This document shows, piece after piece, positions 25,623 through 35,348 of a DNA stretch of 64,000 bases. The notes below the pieces were generated by a model that was not told the origin of the DNA, did not search any database, and worked only from the letters and a program-made list of their open reading frames with translations. Position 1 is the stretch's first letter, and every line of letters begins with the position of its first letter. Position numbers and translations under genes: made by a program. Source of the stretch: Szabonella sp046295215. GTDB lineage: Bacteria; Pseudomonadota; Alphaproteobacteria; Rhodobacterales; Rhodobacteraceae. Where the stretch lies: assembly GCA_046295215.1 (NCBI GenBank), contig JBKBNP010000016.1:1-64000 (forward strand), in the 5' to 3' direction.

Positions 25623-26750
25623 TCAGTCGTCCGACATGGCCTCGGCGCGTGATTTGCCCGAAACCTTCAGCGCCAGCGTCGCTGCCATGAACCTGTCCAG
25701 ATCTCCGTTCAGAACCCCGTCGGTATCGGAGGTTTCGACACCGGTGCGCAGGTCCTTCACCATCTGATAGGGTTGCAGCACATAAGACCGGATCTGATTG
25801 CCCCAGCCCGCATCGCCCTTGTTGTCCCAGGCCGCATTGATGGCCGCGTTTCGCTTGTCCAGTTCCATCTGGTAAAGCCGCGAGCGCAGCGCGTTCATCG
25901 CGATCTCGCGGTTCTGGTGCTGCGATTTCATGGAACTGGTCACGACGATATTCGTCGGCAGGTGGGTGATGCGCACCGCCGAGTCGGTCGTGTTCACATG
26001 CTGCCCGCCCGCCCCCGAGGACCGGTAGGTGTCGATGCGGATGTCCCGGTCGGGAATGTCGATCTCGATATTGTCATCCACCACCGGATAGACCCAGACC
26101 GAACTGAATGATGTATGCCGCCGCGCCGCGGAATCGTAGGGCGAGATCCGCACCAGACGATGCACGCCGCTTTCGGATTTCAGCCAGCCATAGGCATTGG
26201 GACCGGAGATCTTGTAGGAGGCGGATTTGATGCCCGCTTCCTCGCCATCGCTCATCGACTGCAATTCGACCTTGTAGCCCTTCTTCTCGGCCCAGCGGAC
26301 ATACATGCGCGCCAGCATCGACGCCCAGTCGCAGCTTTCGGTGCCGCCCGCGCCCGCGTTGACCTCCAGGAACGTGTCATTGCCATCGGCCTCGCCATCC
26401 AGCAAAGCCTCCAGCTCCTTTTCCCGCGCAAGCTCCAGGATCTCGCGCAGGCTTTCCTCGGCCTCGGTCACGATCTCGGTGTCGCCTTCGGCCTCGCCCA
26501 GTTCGATCAGTTCCACATTGTCGCGCAGGCCGGTGGAAATGCGGTCATAGGTGCCGATGGCGTCCATCAACTGCTGGCGCTCGCGCATCAGTTTCTGCGC
26601 CTTGGCAGGATCGTTCCACAGATCCGGATCCTCGATCATCGCGTTGAATTCTTCCAGCCGGTGCGGGGCGGTTTCAAGGTTCATCCGCTGGCCCAGCAGG
26701 GTCAGGCTCTTGCGGATGGTCTCGATATGGCTCTGCGTTTCGGCGCGCAT
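25623..26750 (-). CDS. prfB: Peptide chain release factor 2
   Basis: Class I release factor for UGA and UAA codons; 375 residues. The GGQ peptidyl-hydrolysis loop is in RSSGAGGQHVNTTDSAVRIT. The stop-codon recognition tripeptide lies in LVRISPYDSAARRHTSFSS, at residues 203-205. It reads Ser-Pro-Tyr where the textbook RF2 motif is Ser-Pro-Phe. The reading frame is continuous from the ATG, with no early in-frame TGA, so the autoregulatory +1 frameshift known in E. coli and many other bacteria is absent. GGAATG and weak spacing precede the start. Confidence 0.96.
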   Translation of the reverse strand: MRAETQSHIETIRKSLTLLGQRMNLETAPHRLEEFNAMIEDPDLWNDPAKAQKLMRERQQLMDAIGTYDRISTGLRDNVELIELGEAEGDTEIVTEAEESLREILELAREKELEALLDGEADGNDTFLEVNAGAGGTESCDWASMLARMYVRWAEKKGYKVELQSMSDGEEAGIKSASYKISGPNAYGWLKSESGVHRLVRISPYDSAARRHTSFSSVWVYPVVDDNIEIDIPDRDIRIDTYRSSGAGGQHVNTTDSAVRITHLPTNIVVTSSMKSQHQNREIAMNALRSRLYQMELDKRNAAINAAWDNKGDAGWGNQIRSYVLQPYQMVKDLRTGVETSDTDGVLNGDLDRFMAATLALKVSGKSRAEAMSDD

Positions 26751-26872
26751 GGATGGTCATTCCCGTTCCGGATGGCCGGGGTCTGTCCCGGCGTCATGGC
26801 TAGATAACCGCTTGGCCCGAAGGGGACAAGGGCAGCGCGCTGCGGGGGATGTCCCCGCACCGCATCACGATG

Positions 26873-29425
26873 TCAGTAGAGCCCGCCCGAACTCAGCGTG
26901 CCGAAATCGGCCTTCTTGGGGATGACCCTTGTCTGGCCGCTGGATGTCGTGACGGTCGCACCCCTGTCGGTTTCCGTCTCGCCATAGGCAAAGAGTGGCA
27001 GGTTGGACCCCATGCCGAACCCGCCATCGACGAAGATGCCGAGGCTGGAGCGCGGATCCTCGCCCTCGCGGAAATATTCGGACACGACATTGGGGCCGCT
27101 GGCATTGTCGGGCAGGACCGCGCCCGAGAACCGGTCGATCTTGCGGAAATAGCCGCCCGGAGGCACCCGGAACCGCGACCCGCCGTATTTCTGGATCGCC
27201 GTCTGCATGAAGGACTGGAACACCGGGCCACAGAACCCGCCACCCGACACCGAGCCGAGGCTGCGCGGCTGGTCATATCCGATATAGCAGCCCGCCGCGA
27301 TGTTGGAACTGTAGCCGATGAACCAGACATCCTTGGAATCGTTGGTCGTTCCCGTCTTGCCCGCAATCGGAACCGGCAGATTGATGCCGCGCGCCGTGCC
27401 GCGATCCACCACGCCCTGCATCATCGAGGTAAGCTGATAGGCGGTGATCGCATCCATCACCCGCTCGCGGTTCGAGGTGATCTGGGGCAGCACATTCGGA
27501 TCAAGGCTCGCCAGTTCGCAATCGCGGCAGATGCGCTGGTCGTGGCGATAGATCGTGCGCCCGCGACGGTCCTGCACGCGGTCCACCAGCGTCGGCTCCA
27601 CCCGCTCGCCGCCATTGGCGAACATCGCATAGGCCGCCACCATCTTGAGCAGCGTCGTCTCCTCGGACCCCAGCGCATTGGCCAGAAACTGCCCCATCCG
27701 GTCATAGACACCGAAGCGTTCGGCATAAGCCGCGACCGTATCCATGCCGATTTCCTCGGCGATGCGCACGGTCATCAGGTTGCGCGACTGTTCGATCCCG
27801 GTGCGCACCGTGGTCGGGCCGTAGAACTTGTTCGACGCATTCTTGGGGCGCCAGATGCCCTGTGGCGTGTTCACCTCGATGGGCGCATCCACCACGATGG
27901 TATTGGGGGTGAAGCCGCTGTCGAGCGCTGCGGCATAGACGAAGGGCTTGAAGCTGGACCCGGGCTGGCGTTGCGCCTGTGTGGCGCGGTTGAACACAGA
28001 TTGCTGATAGGAAAACCCGCCCTGCATGGCCAGCACCCGGCCCGAGGTCACATCCATCGCCATGAAGGCGCCCTGCACATCGGGCACCTGCCGCAGCGAC
28101 CAGCGCACGAAACTGCCATCGGCATCCTTGGTGACGGCGCGCACCAGCACGACATCTCCGACCGACACCAGATCGCCCGCCACCTGCGCCTTGCGGCCCA
28201 GCCGCCCGTCCGCCTGCCGCTTGCGCGCCCAGGTCACGTCATCGGCCGGGATGAAATGGCCGTCCGCATCCTCCGCCTGCCCCTCGATGCCAATGCGCGC
28301 GGACCGGTCGCCCACCTCCAGAACAACGGCGGGATACCAGCCCTCCACATCCCGCGGCACCTGCAGTTCGGCCAGCGCCGCGCGCCAGCTTTCCTCGGAC
28401 CCGAGCCGGTCCGGCGCAATGACCTGATTGGTGCCGCGCCAGATGCCCTGCCCCCGGTCGAACCGCTCCAGCCCCGCGCGCAGCGCGGCGGCAGCGGCGG
28501 ATTGCAGGTCCGGGTCCACGGTCGCGCGGATCGTCAGGCCGCCGGAAAAGAATTCCTCTTCGCCAAAAGTGCCCGACAACTGACGGCGGATCTCGTCGGT
28601 GAAATAGTCACGCGGTGGCAGCGCATCACGGAAGGCCGGAAAATCACCGTTCTGCACCGAGCGCAGCGGCTTCTCGCGTTCCGCCTCGAAGGTCGCCTGA
28701 TCGATATAGCCGTTGTCCCGCATTTCGCGCAGCACATAGTTGCGCCGCTGGGTCACACGCTCTTTCGCGCGGACGGGATGGTATTCCGACGGCGCCTGCG
28801 GCATCGCGGCCAGCATCGCCGCCTCATGCGGCTCCAACTCGCTCAGGATCTTGTTGAAATAGGTCTGCGCCGCCGCCGCGACGCCATAGGAGTTCTGACC
28901 GAGAAAGATCTCGTTCAAATACAATTCGAGGATCCGGTCCTTGTTCAGCGTTTCCTCGATGCGGGTGGCGAGGATGATCTCCTTGATCTTGCGCTCCACC
29001 TTGCGTTCGCCCCCCAGCAGGAAGTTCTTCATCACCTGCTGCGTGATGGTGGAGGCGCCGCGAACCGTCTCCCCCCGCGTCAGCACCGCCTCATAGGCCG
29101 CTGCCGCGATGCCGCGCGCGTCATAGCCGCCATGGGAGTAGAAATTCTTGTCCTCGGCGCTGATGAAGGCATGTTTGATGAGGTCGGGGATCTCGTCGCT
29201 GGCCGCATAGATGCGGCGCTCGCGGGCGAATTCATCCATCATCCGGCCCTCGCCGGAATAGATGCGGCTGATCGTGGGGGGCGAATATTGCGCCAGGCTC
29301 TCATGGCTCGGCAGATCGCGCGAATACATGTAGAAGACCGCGCCAACCGAAAGGGCGACGAACAAGAGCCCCAGCGTGATCATCGAGAAGATGCCGCCGA
29401 AGAATGAGCCGATGAACCTGACCAC
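26873..29425 (-). CDS. mrcA: Bifunctional penicillin-binding protein 1A
   Basis: Class A PBP of 850 residues that polymerises and cross-links peptidoglycan. An N-terminal signal-anchor helix (IFSMITLGLLFVALSVGAVF) precedes the glycosyltransferase domain with EDKNFYSHGGYDARGI and the ASTITQQVMKNFLLG motif. The transpeptidase domain has the active serine in GSSFKPFVYAAAL (SxxK), SRN in EQSRNLMTVR and KTGTTND. An OB-like insert lies between them (about residues 320-420), as in other 1A proteins. The start codon is GTG. It lies downstream of the amidase gene on the same strand with a 109-base gap. Confidence 0.97.
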   Translation of the reverse strand: MVRFIGSFFGGIFSMITLGLLFVALSVGAVFYMYSRDLPSHESLAQYSPPTISRIYSGEGRMMDEFARERRIYAASDEIPDLIKHAFISAEDKNFYSHGGYDARGIAAAAYEAVLTRGETVRGASTITQQVMKNFLLGGERKVERKIKEIILATRIEETLNKDRILELYLNEIFLGQNSYGVAAAAQTYFNKILSELEPHEAAMLAAMPQAPSEYHPVRAKERVTQRRNYVLREMRDNGYIDQATFEAEREKPLRSVQNGDFPAFRDALPPRDYFTDEIRRQLSGTFGEEEFFSGGLTIRATVDPDLQSAAAAALRAGLERFDRGQGIWRGTNQVIAPDRLGSEESWRAALAELQVPRDVEGWYPAVVLEVGDRSARIGIEGQAEDADGHFIPADDVTWARKRQADGRLGRKAQVAGDLVSVGDVVLVRAVTKDADGSFVRWSLRQVPDVQGAFMAMDVTSGRVLAMQGGFSYQQSVFNRATQAQRQPGSSFKPFVYAAALDSGFTPNTIVVDAPIEVNTPQGIWRPKNASNKFYGPTTVRTGIEQSRNLMTVRIAEEIGMDTVAAYAERFGVYDRMGQFLANALGSEETTLLKMVAAYAMFANGGERVEPTLVDRVQDRRGRTIYRHDQRICRDCELASLDPNVLPQITSNRERVMDAITAYQLTSMMQGVVDRGTARGINLPVPIAGKTGTTNDSKDVWFIGYSSNIAAGCYIGYDQPRSLGSVSGGGFCGPVFQSFMQTAIQKYGGSRFRVPPGGYFRKIDRFSGAVLPDNASGPNVVSEYFREGEDPRSSLGIFVDGGFGMGSNLPLFAYGETETDRGATVTTSSGQTRVIPKKADFGTLSSGGLY

Positions 29426-29534
29426 GCGCGCGCCCCCTGATGCCTGATCTTTCCTTATACACCAAGGCTGCCGGGGTCAAAAGATCTGCGCGGTTGACCA
29501 AGACGTGATCTTGCCGGATTTCCTCCGCAAGACG

Positions 29535-30734
29535 TCAGGGCGCCGCCCCGCGCAGCGCCGCCTCGCCCGCCGCCCAATCGCCGATGCCCGCCACAAGCGC
29601 CCGCGCCATCCGCGACCGCCATTCCGGGTCCGTCAGCCGTTCAAGATCGCGCCGGGAGGACAGGAAGCCGAGTTCGACAAGAAGCGAGGGAATATCGGGC
29701 GATTTCAGCACCGAGAACCCGCCCGACTGGATCGGTCGCCGGTGCATCCGCAGCCCTTCCGCCTTGATCGCATCGCGCAGGGAAACCGCCAGCCGGTCGA
29801 CGCGGGGGGCGGTTTCGGTGCGCGCCATGTCCATCAGCACCTGGGCCACCAGATCATCGGCCTCGGTCAGATCCACCCCCGCCAGCAGGTCGTCGCGGTC
29901 ATGGCGTTCGGCCAGCGTTTCCGCCGCGCGCTCGCTCGCCGCCTCCGACAGGGTGTAGAGCGTGGCGCCCACCGCCTCGCCCTCGGCCAGCGCATCGGCA
30001 TGCAGCGACAGGAACAGATCCGCCCCCGCCGCCCGCGCAATGGAAATGCGCGATTCAAGCGGCACGAACACATCCTCCTCGCGCGTCAGCACCACGATAT
30101 AGCCGCCCTCGCGCAGCAGGGCCTCCTTGAACTCCCGCGCGAAGGCGAGCATCAGCTCCGCCTCCTTGTAACCGCCGCTTTCGGCACCGGGGTCCAGCCC
30201 GCCATGCCCGGGGTCGAGCACCACCACCAGCGGCCCCTCGCCGCGCAGGGCCGGGCGGGGCAGGTCTGCCGGGGCGGGCAAGGCCCATCCGGGCGGGTCG
30301 GGCTGGGCGGCAAGCGCCGCAAATTCCGCCTCGCTTGCGGGGTCAAGGCGCAGGGTGATCCGCGTGCTCCCTTGCGTTTCCATACCGGCGGATGTCACCA
30401 TCATCGGCCCGCCCAGTTCCAGCACCAGACGCGACCATCCGGGCCGGAACACCCCGGCCCGCAATCCGGCCACCCGGCCCTGAGGCAGGACCATCGCGTC
30501 GACCCCGGTCCAGTCCACCTCGCGCATGTCGAGGATCAGGCGCGGCGGATCGGCCCGGTGCCGCACCCGCCATGGAACGGGCTGCGAGATCGCAAGCGAC
30601 AGGTCCAGCCCGTTCGCCCGTTCGCGCAGATGCGAGGCTGCGGGGTCGAACCGTGCCAGTGCGGACAGTTCCTGCGCCATGGCCTGCCCGGCCAGCAGCC
30701 AGAGCCCCAGAATAACCGTCAGGATCGCCCGCAT
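29535..30734 (-). CDS. N-acetylmuramoyl-L-alanine amidase (AMIN + Amidase_3)
   Basis: Periplasmic zinc amidase of the AmiC kind; 399 residues from the ATG behind GAGGGG. The signal peptide is MRAILTVILGLWLLAGQAMA. An AMIN domain (about 25-150) targets peptidoglycan at septa. The catalytic domain (about 180-395) shows the zinc ligands: VLDPGHGGLDPG (His), YKEAELMLAF (Glu), LFLSLHADAL (His) and the late Glu in LLVELGFLSS. It lies 56 bases downstream of an aminotransferase gene and 109 upstream of PBP1A, making a small cell-wall gene group. Confidence 0.95.
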   Translation of the reverse strand: MRAILTVILGLWLLAGQAMAQELSALARFDPAASHLRERANGLDLSLAISQPVPWRVRHRADPPRLILDMREVDWTGVDAMVLPQGRVAGLRAGVFRPGWSRLVLELGGPMMVTSAGMETQGSTRITLRLDPASEAEFAALAAQPDPPGWALPAPADLPRPALRGEGPLVVVLDPGHGGLDPGAESGGYKEAELMLAFAREFKEALLREGGYIVVLTREEDVFVPLESRISIARAAGADLFLSLHADALAEGEAVGATLYTLSEAASERAAETLAERHDRDDLLAGVDLTEADDLVAQVLMDMARTETAPRVDRLAVSLRDAIKAEGLRMHRRPIQSGGFSVLKSPDIPSLLVELGFLSSRRDLERLTDPEWRSRMARALVAGIGDWAAGEAALRGAAP

Positions 30735-30789
30735 CCGTTGCCCCTCGTTCTCGTGCCGCAGTATCGGCGGGCGCGCCGGGAATGACAAT

Positions 30790-31947
30790 TCACCGCCGCG
30801 TCAGCTTGCGCGCCGCCATATAGCCCTGCAACCGCGCCAGCCCTTCGGCAATCTGGTCTGTGCCGCGCGCATAGGAAAACCGCAGGGTCCGCGCGCCCCG
30901 GACCGGGTCGAAATCCAGCCCCGGCGTCACGGCCACGCCCGCGCCGTCCAGTATCTCCGCCGCAAAGGTCAGGCTGTTTTCGGTCAGGTCCGACACATCG
31001 GCATAGATGTAGAAGGCGCCATCGGGCGGCGCGATCTTCGTGAATCCGGCTTTCGGCAGACCTTCCAGCATCAGGCGGCGGTTTTCGGCATAGATGGCGC
31101 GGTTGGTCTCCAGTTCGTCGATGCAGTCCAGCGCCGCGAGTGCGGCGATCTGGCTCGCATGGGGCGGGCAGATGAACATGTTCTGCGCCAGCCGTTCCAC
31201 CAGCCGCACCTGCGCCTCGGGCACCACCATCCAGCCGATACGCCAGCCGGTCATCGAGAAATACTTGGAAAACGAATTGATGACATGGCAATCCCCGCCG
31301 ATTTCGAGCGCGGAAACGGCACGGGGACCGTAGTGCAGCCCGTGATAGATCTCGTCGGAAATGAAGCTGATGCCGCGTTCCGCGCAATGCCCCATCAAGG
31401 CTGCCAGTGCCGCACGGTCCAGCATCGTGCCCGAGGGATTGCCGGGCGAGGCGACGATCAGCCCCTCAATATCGACCCCCACCAGATCGGCAGGCACCGG
31501 TTGCAGCCGGTTTTCCGGCAAGGTCGGGATGCCCACCGGCTCCAGCGACAACGCGCGCAGAATCTGCCGGTAGGACGGGTATCCTGGTTCCCCCAGCCCG
31601 ACCCGCGCCCCGGCATCGAACAGTGCCGTGAAGGACAAAAGGAACGCCGCCGACGACCCCGAGGTCACCACCACCCGCGCGGGGTCCAGATCCACCCCAT
31701 ACCAGCGCCGGTAAAGTGCTGCGATCCCCGCCCGCAACTCCGGCAGGCCAAGGGCGACGGTATAGCCGAGCGCCCCCGCCTCCATCGCGCGCGTCAGGGC
31801 CGCGCGTGCGCCCGCAGGCGCGGGCGTTCCGGGCTGACCCACCTCCATATGGATCACGCTCTTGCCTGCCGCCTCGCGCCGGCGCGCGGCCTCCATCACA
31901 TCCATCACGATGAAGGGATCGACATTGCCCCGTCTTGAACTCCGCAT
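30790..31947 (-). CDS. Class I/II PLP-dependent aminotransferase
   Basis: 385 residues, fold type I. Typical blocks are VVVTSGSSAAFLLSF, GLIVASPGNPSGTML, FISDEIYHGLHYG, and the PLP lysine in INSFSKYFSMTGWRIGWMVV. These match the aspartate/tyrosine/aromatic aminotransferase family I-alpha. The amino-acid substrate cannot be fixed from motifs alone. A GGGGG ribosome site precedes the ATG. It is divergent from the DsbA-like gene and is followed by the amidase gene, with which it may share a transcript. Confidence 0.9.
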   Translation of the reverse strand: MRSSRRGNVDPFIVMDVMEAARRREAAGKSVIHMEVGQPGTPAPAGARAALTRAMEAGALGYTVALGLPELRAGIAALYRRWYGVDLDPARVVVTSGSSAAFLLSFTALFDAGARVGLGEPGYPSYRQILRALSLEPVGIPTLPENRLQPVPADLVGVDIEGLIVASPGNPSGTMLDRAALAALMGHCAERGISFISDEIYHGLHYGPRAVSALEIGGDCHVINSFSKYFSMTGWRIGWMVVPEAQVRLVERLAQNMFICPPHASQIAALAALDCIDELETNRAIYAENRRLMLEGLPKAGFTKIAPPDGAFYIYADVSDLTENSLTFAAEILDGAGVAVTPGLDFDPVRGARTLRFSYARGTDQIAEGLARLQGYMAARKLTRR

Positions 31948-32035
31948 CTGTCCCCCGCTACAGTTGCGTCCGATGTGTCCCGGTTCAGGGGCGCAAGGTC
32001 AAGCCCGACCTCGACCCCGCCCTACGGAGACGCTC

Positions 32036-32773
32036 ATGCGCCACACGATTATCGGCCTTGCCGCCCTGCTGCTGTCCACCACCGCCCTGCATGCCGAAAT
32101 GACCGCGGCAGAGCGGGAAACCTTCCGCGCAGAGGTCCGCGCCTATCTGATGGACAATCCCGAAGTGCTGATGGAAGCCATCGGCGTGCTGGAGGACCGG
32201 CGGATGTCCGAGGCGGCCGCCAATGACGTCGCACTGCTGGCCACCAATGCGGACGAGATCTTCAACGATCCGGCAAGCTGGTCGGGCGGCAATCCGGACG
32301 GCGATGTGACAGTGGTGGAATTTATCGACTACCGCTGCGGATATTGCCGCCGCGCGCATGACGATGTGACCGAACTCGTGGGAACAGACGGCAATATCCG
32401 TCTGGTGATGAAGGAATTTCCGATCCTTGGCGAACAGTCGGACCTGTCCTCGCGCTTTGCGATTTCGGTGCTGCAACTCGAAGGGGCGGAGGCCTACAAG
32501 ACCGTGCATGACGCGCTCATCACCTATCGCGGCGATGTGACGCCCGAGGCGCTGGCCGGGATCGGCACGGAGGCGGGCCTGTCCGATGTTGCCGCCGTGC
32601 TGGCGCATATGGCCAGCGCGGAGGTGACGTCGGTGATCGAGGCGAACCATGCGCTCGGCCAGCGGCTCGGCATCAACGGCACGCCGACCTTCGTGATCGA
32701 CGGAACCATGGTGCGTGGCTATGTGCCGCTGGACGGCATGCGCCAGATCGTCGAAGGCCAGCGCGAGGGCTGA
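32036..32773 (+). CDS. DsbA-family thiol:disulfide oxidoreductase
   Basis: 245 residues from the ATG with GGAG six bases upstream. The signal peptide is MRHTIIGLAALLLSTTALHA. An N-terminal helical region of about 70 residues (VRAYLMDNPEVLMEAIGVLE) is the Com1-type extension, followed by a thioredoxin fold. The active site is CGYC at Cys101/Cys104 in EFIDYRCGYCRRAH. The cis-Pro loop lies in GINGTPTFVIDG. It would introduce or shuffle disulfides in periplasmic proteins. The tail ends MRQIVEGQRE, as in this subgroup. Confidence 0.93.
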   Translation: MRHTIIGLAALLLSTTALHAEMTAAERETFRAEVRAYLMDNPEVLMEAIGVLEDRRMSEAAANDVALLATNADEIFNDPASWSGGNPDGDVTVVEFIDYRCGYCRRAHDDVTELVGTDGNIRLVMKEFPILGEQSDLSSRFAISVLQLEGAEAYKTVHDALITYRGDVTPEALAGIGTEAGLSDVAAVLAHMASAEVTSVIEANHALGQRLGINGTPTFVIDGTMVRGYVPLDGMRQIVEGQREG

Positions 32774-32794
32774 TCGCCCCGCCATCGGCAAGGG

Positions 32795-33922
32795 TCACTC
32801 GGCGGCTTCGGCCGCCGTTTCAGCCTCGATTGCCGCCGCGCGTCGTTCGACCTGTTCGACGATATGCTCGATCATCTGCTCGTTGGACAGTTTGTGGCTC
32901 TGCTTGCCCGCCAGATAGACCATCCCCGACCCCGCCCCGCCACCGGTGAAACCTATATCGGTCATCAGCGCCTCACCCGGCCCGTTGACCACGCAGCCGA
33001 TGATCGAAAGGCTCATCGAGGTGGTGACATGGGCCAGCCGTTCCTCCAGCGCGGTCACGGTCTTGATGACGTCAAAACCCTGCCGCGCGCAGGAGGGGCA
33101 AGAGATGATCGTCACGCCCCGGTGCCGCAACCCGAGGCTTTTGAGGATCTCGAACCCGACCTTGACCTCCTCCACCGGATCGGCAGAGAGGCTGACCCGG
33201 ATCGTGTCGCCGATCCCGGCCCAGAGAAGGTTGCCCAACCCCACCGCTGACTTGACCGTGCCGGAGGTCAGCCCCCCCGCCTCGGTGATGCCCAGATGGA
33301 TCGGTGCGTCAGTGGCCTCGGCCAGTTGTTGATAGGCCGCAGCGGCGAGAAACACGTCCGACGCCTTCACCGAAATCTTGAACTCGTGAAAATCGTTGTC
33401 CTGCAAAAGCTTGATGTGGTCGAGCCCGGATTCCACCATCGCATCGGGGCAGGGTTCGGCATATTTGTCCAAAAGATGCTTTTCCAGCGACCCGGCATTG
33501 ACCCCGATGCGGATGCTGCACCCATGGTCCTTGGCCGCGCGCACCACCTCGGCCACGCGCTTTGCATCACCGATATTGCCCGGGTTGATCCGCAGGCAGG
33601 CCGCCCCGGCTTCTGCCGCCTCGATGGCGCGTTTGTAGTGGAAATGGATGTCCGCCACGATCGGAACCGGGCTTTCCGCGCAGATCTCGCGTAGCGCGCG
33701 CGTGCTGTCCTGATCGGGGGTCGAGATGCGCACGATGTCGGCCCCGGCAACCGCGCAGCGCTGCACCTGTTCCAGCGTCGCCTTGATGTCATGGGTGATG
33801 GTGTTGGTCATGGTCTGCACCGAAATCGGCGCATCGCCCCCGACCAGCACCTTGCCAACCCGGATCTGCCGCGAGCGGCGGCGTTCGATATTGCGCCAGG
33901 GACGGATCGGATTGTGCGACAT
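32795..33922 (-). CDS. ispG: 4-hydroxy-3-methylbut-2-enyl diphosphate synthase
   Basis: Iron-sulfur enzyme of the MEP isoprenoid pathway, converting MEcPP to HMBPP; 375 residues. Hallmarks are VLVGGDAPISVQTMTNTITH at the N-terminus, PIVADIHFHYKRAIEAAEAG near residue 90, and the 4Fe-4S cysteines in ISCPSCARQGFD and IGCVVNGPGEA. The C-terminus is Ala/Glu-rich (AAAIEAETAAEAAE). It lies 105 bases downstream of a RodZ-like gene, an order seen widely in alphaproteobacteria. Confidence 0.97.
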   Translation of the reverse strand: MSHNPIRPWRNIERRRSRQIRVGKVLVGGDAPISVQTMTNTITHDIKATLEQVQRCAVAGADIVRISTPDQDSTRALREICAESPVPIVADIHFHYKRAIEAAEAGAACLRINPGNIGDAKRVAEVVRAAKDHGCSIRIGVNAGSLEKHLLDKYAEPCPDAMVESGLDHIKLLQDNDFHEFKISVKASDVFLAAAAYQQLAEATDAPIHLGITEAGGLTSGTVKSAVGLGNLLWAGIGDTIRVSLSADPVEEVKVGFEILKSLGLRHRGVTIISCPSCARQGFDVIKTVTALEERLAHVTTSMSLSIIGCVVNGPGEALMTDIGFTGGGAGSGMVYLAGKQSHKLSNEQMIEHIVEQVERRAAAIEAETAAEAAE

Positions 33923-34027
33923 CGGCTTTCCTCGGGGATGCTGTGCCGCCCAGAGATAGCCCGCGCCGACTGTCAGGGCAACCGGACATGACGGGCAGTG
34001 CTGAGGCCGAAAGCCCGGACCGCAGGA

Positions 34028-35230
34028 TCAGGGCGCGACAACCTCGGCAACATTGACGAACCGCGCAAGATCGGCGTCGTTGCCGAGATCGGCCAGCGCG
34101 AAGTTTTCGGTCAGCGCCTCGGGCGACAGCACGAGGTTCTTCACCACCTGCGCCCCCGGTGCGGCTGGCCCATAGGTCTGCCCGCGCACCGCGAAATAGA
34201 CCGAGCCGGAATTGCCCGCCCGCAGCACCGGCGGGTTTTCCATCGCAGGCACCGTGTAGCGTTCTCCGGCATCGAGGTTCTTTTCGAACAGCACCGTGCC
34301 ATCCGAGGCCTGCACCCGCACCCAGGCCGGGCGCACGGCAAGAATCTCAAGCTCCGGCGCGTCGGCGGCCACGACACGGACCTCGGCGGCAATCGATTCC
34401 GCAATGTCATCAACCAACCCGTCGGCATTGGCGCTGCGCTGATCCCCCCGTCGCGGGTCGATGGCCGAAATCGGCCCGTCCCGCGCGGTCAGGATCGGCA
34501 CATCCAGCGCCTGCGGACGATAGAGCCGGTCAAGCCGGTCCGGGCGCAGGGTTCCGGCGGCGGCAAGCTGTGGCTGACCGATCTCCGGCTCCTCCACCCG
34601 TTCAGGCGCGGACCGCACCAGAGGGGCAGACCCGCCCGCGATATTGCCCAAGGGATCAATCTCGGCCACCACCTGCGGAGCCTGGTCAACCGGGGCCAGC
34701 TGCACGCGCTGAACCTCCTGCAGGACCGACCAGCCACCATAGCCGATTGCTGCGATCAGCCCGACCAGCACCACCAGCGACCCCACGGCCCCCGGTTCCA
34801 GCCGGGAAAAGACCGGCTCACCCCGTGGCACGAAGGTTGCGTTCGGATCGCCCAGCGGGTCGCCCGTGCGGCTCCGCGACTGCGCCATCCGGGCCGTCGA
34901 GGCTGCTGGCGCCATGCCATGCGCCATGGTGAAATTGGCCTCAAGACAGAATTTTTCGAAAGCCCAGTCCGGGTCCATGCCCAGATAGCGCGCATAGGAC
35001 CGCACATAGCCCGCGATGAAGCCCTGCGTTTCAAAGGCGGACACGTCGCAATTCTCGATCGCGGCGACATAGGTGGCCTTGATCTTGAGTTCGCGCTGCA
35101 CATCGAGGAGCGATTTACCGAGTGTCGCGCGTTCGCCGCGCATCAGGTCGCCGAGCCGCAGATCGAAATCGTCAAAGCCTTTCGGCTTTGTGATTTCAGA
35201 CGTCGAAGGCTCTTTCCTTCGCCCGATCAT
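34028..35230 (-). CDS. RodZ-like helix-turn-helix membrane protein (DUF4115)
   Basis: 400 residues. The cytoplasmic HTH_25 domain (about 25-95) reads FDLRLGDLMRGERATLGKSL...KATYVAAIENCDVSAFE. A transmembrane helix lies near residues 150-170 (AVGSLVVLVGLIAAIGYGGW). The periplasmic Pro/Ala/Glu linker is followed by a C-terminal DUF4115 beta domain (about 280-375; WVRVQASDGTVLFEKNLDAG). RodZ links MreB to the elongation machinery in rod-shaped bacteria. The start is the ATG at 35230; a TTG one codon earlier is possible. It is upstream of ispG on the same strand. Confidence 0.88.
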   Translation of the reverse strand: MIGRRKEPSTSEITKPKGFDDFDLRLGDLMRGERATLGKSLLDVQRELKIKATYVAAIENCDVSAFETQGFIAGYVRSYARYLGMDPDWAFEKFCLEANFTMAHGMAPAASTARMAQSRSRTGDPLGDPNATFVPRGEPVFSRLEPGAVGSLVVLVGLIAAIGYGGWSVLQEVQRVQLAPVDQAPQVVAEIDPLGNIAGGSAPLVRSAPERVEEPEIGQPQLAAAGTLRPDRLDRLYRPQALDVPILTARDGPISAIDPRRGDQRSANADGLVDDIAESIAAEVRVVAADAPELEILAVRPAWVRVQASDGTVLFEKNLDAGERYTVPAMENPPVLRAGNSGSVYFAVRGQTYGPAAPGAQVVKNLVLSPEALTENFALADLGNDADLARFVNVAEVVAP

Positions 35231-35348
35231 CAATACTGCCCCGTTCCCTGCCCCAGCCGGCGCGAGTCGTTTCAGTGCCGACTCGCTCTGTTCCGTATTC
35301 GGGATAATCTAGCACAACACAAGATTGTTTGCACATGCAGAAGGAGAT

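Noticed and set aside
26600..26750. Programmed +1 frameshift in prfB
   Set aside because: The frame is continuous from the start codon with no early in-frame TGA or CTT-TGA slip site.
26849..29407. An 852-codon open frame antisense to PBP1A
   Set aside because: PBP1A has intact catalytic motifs on the minus strand; the plus-strand frame is a shadow.
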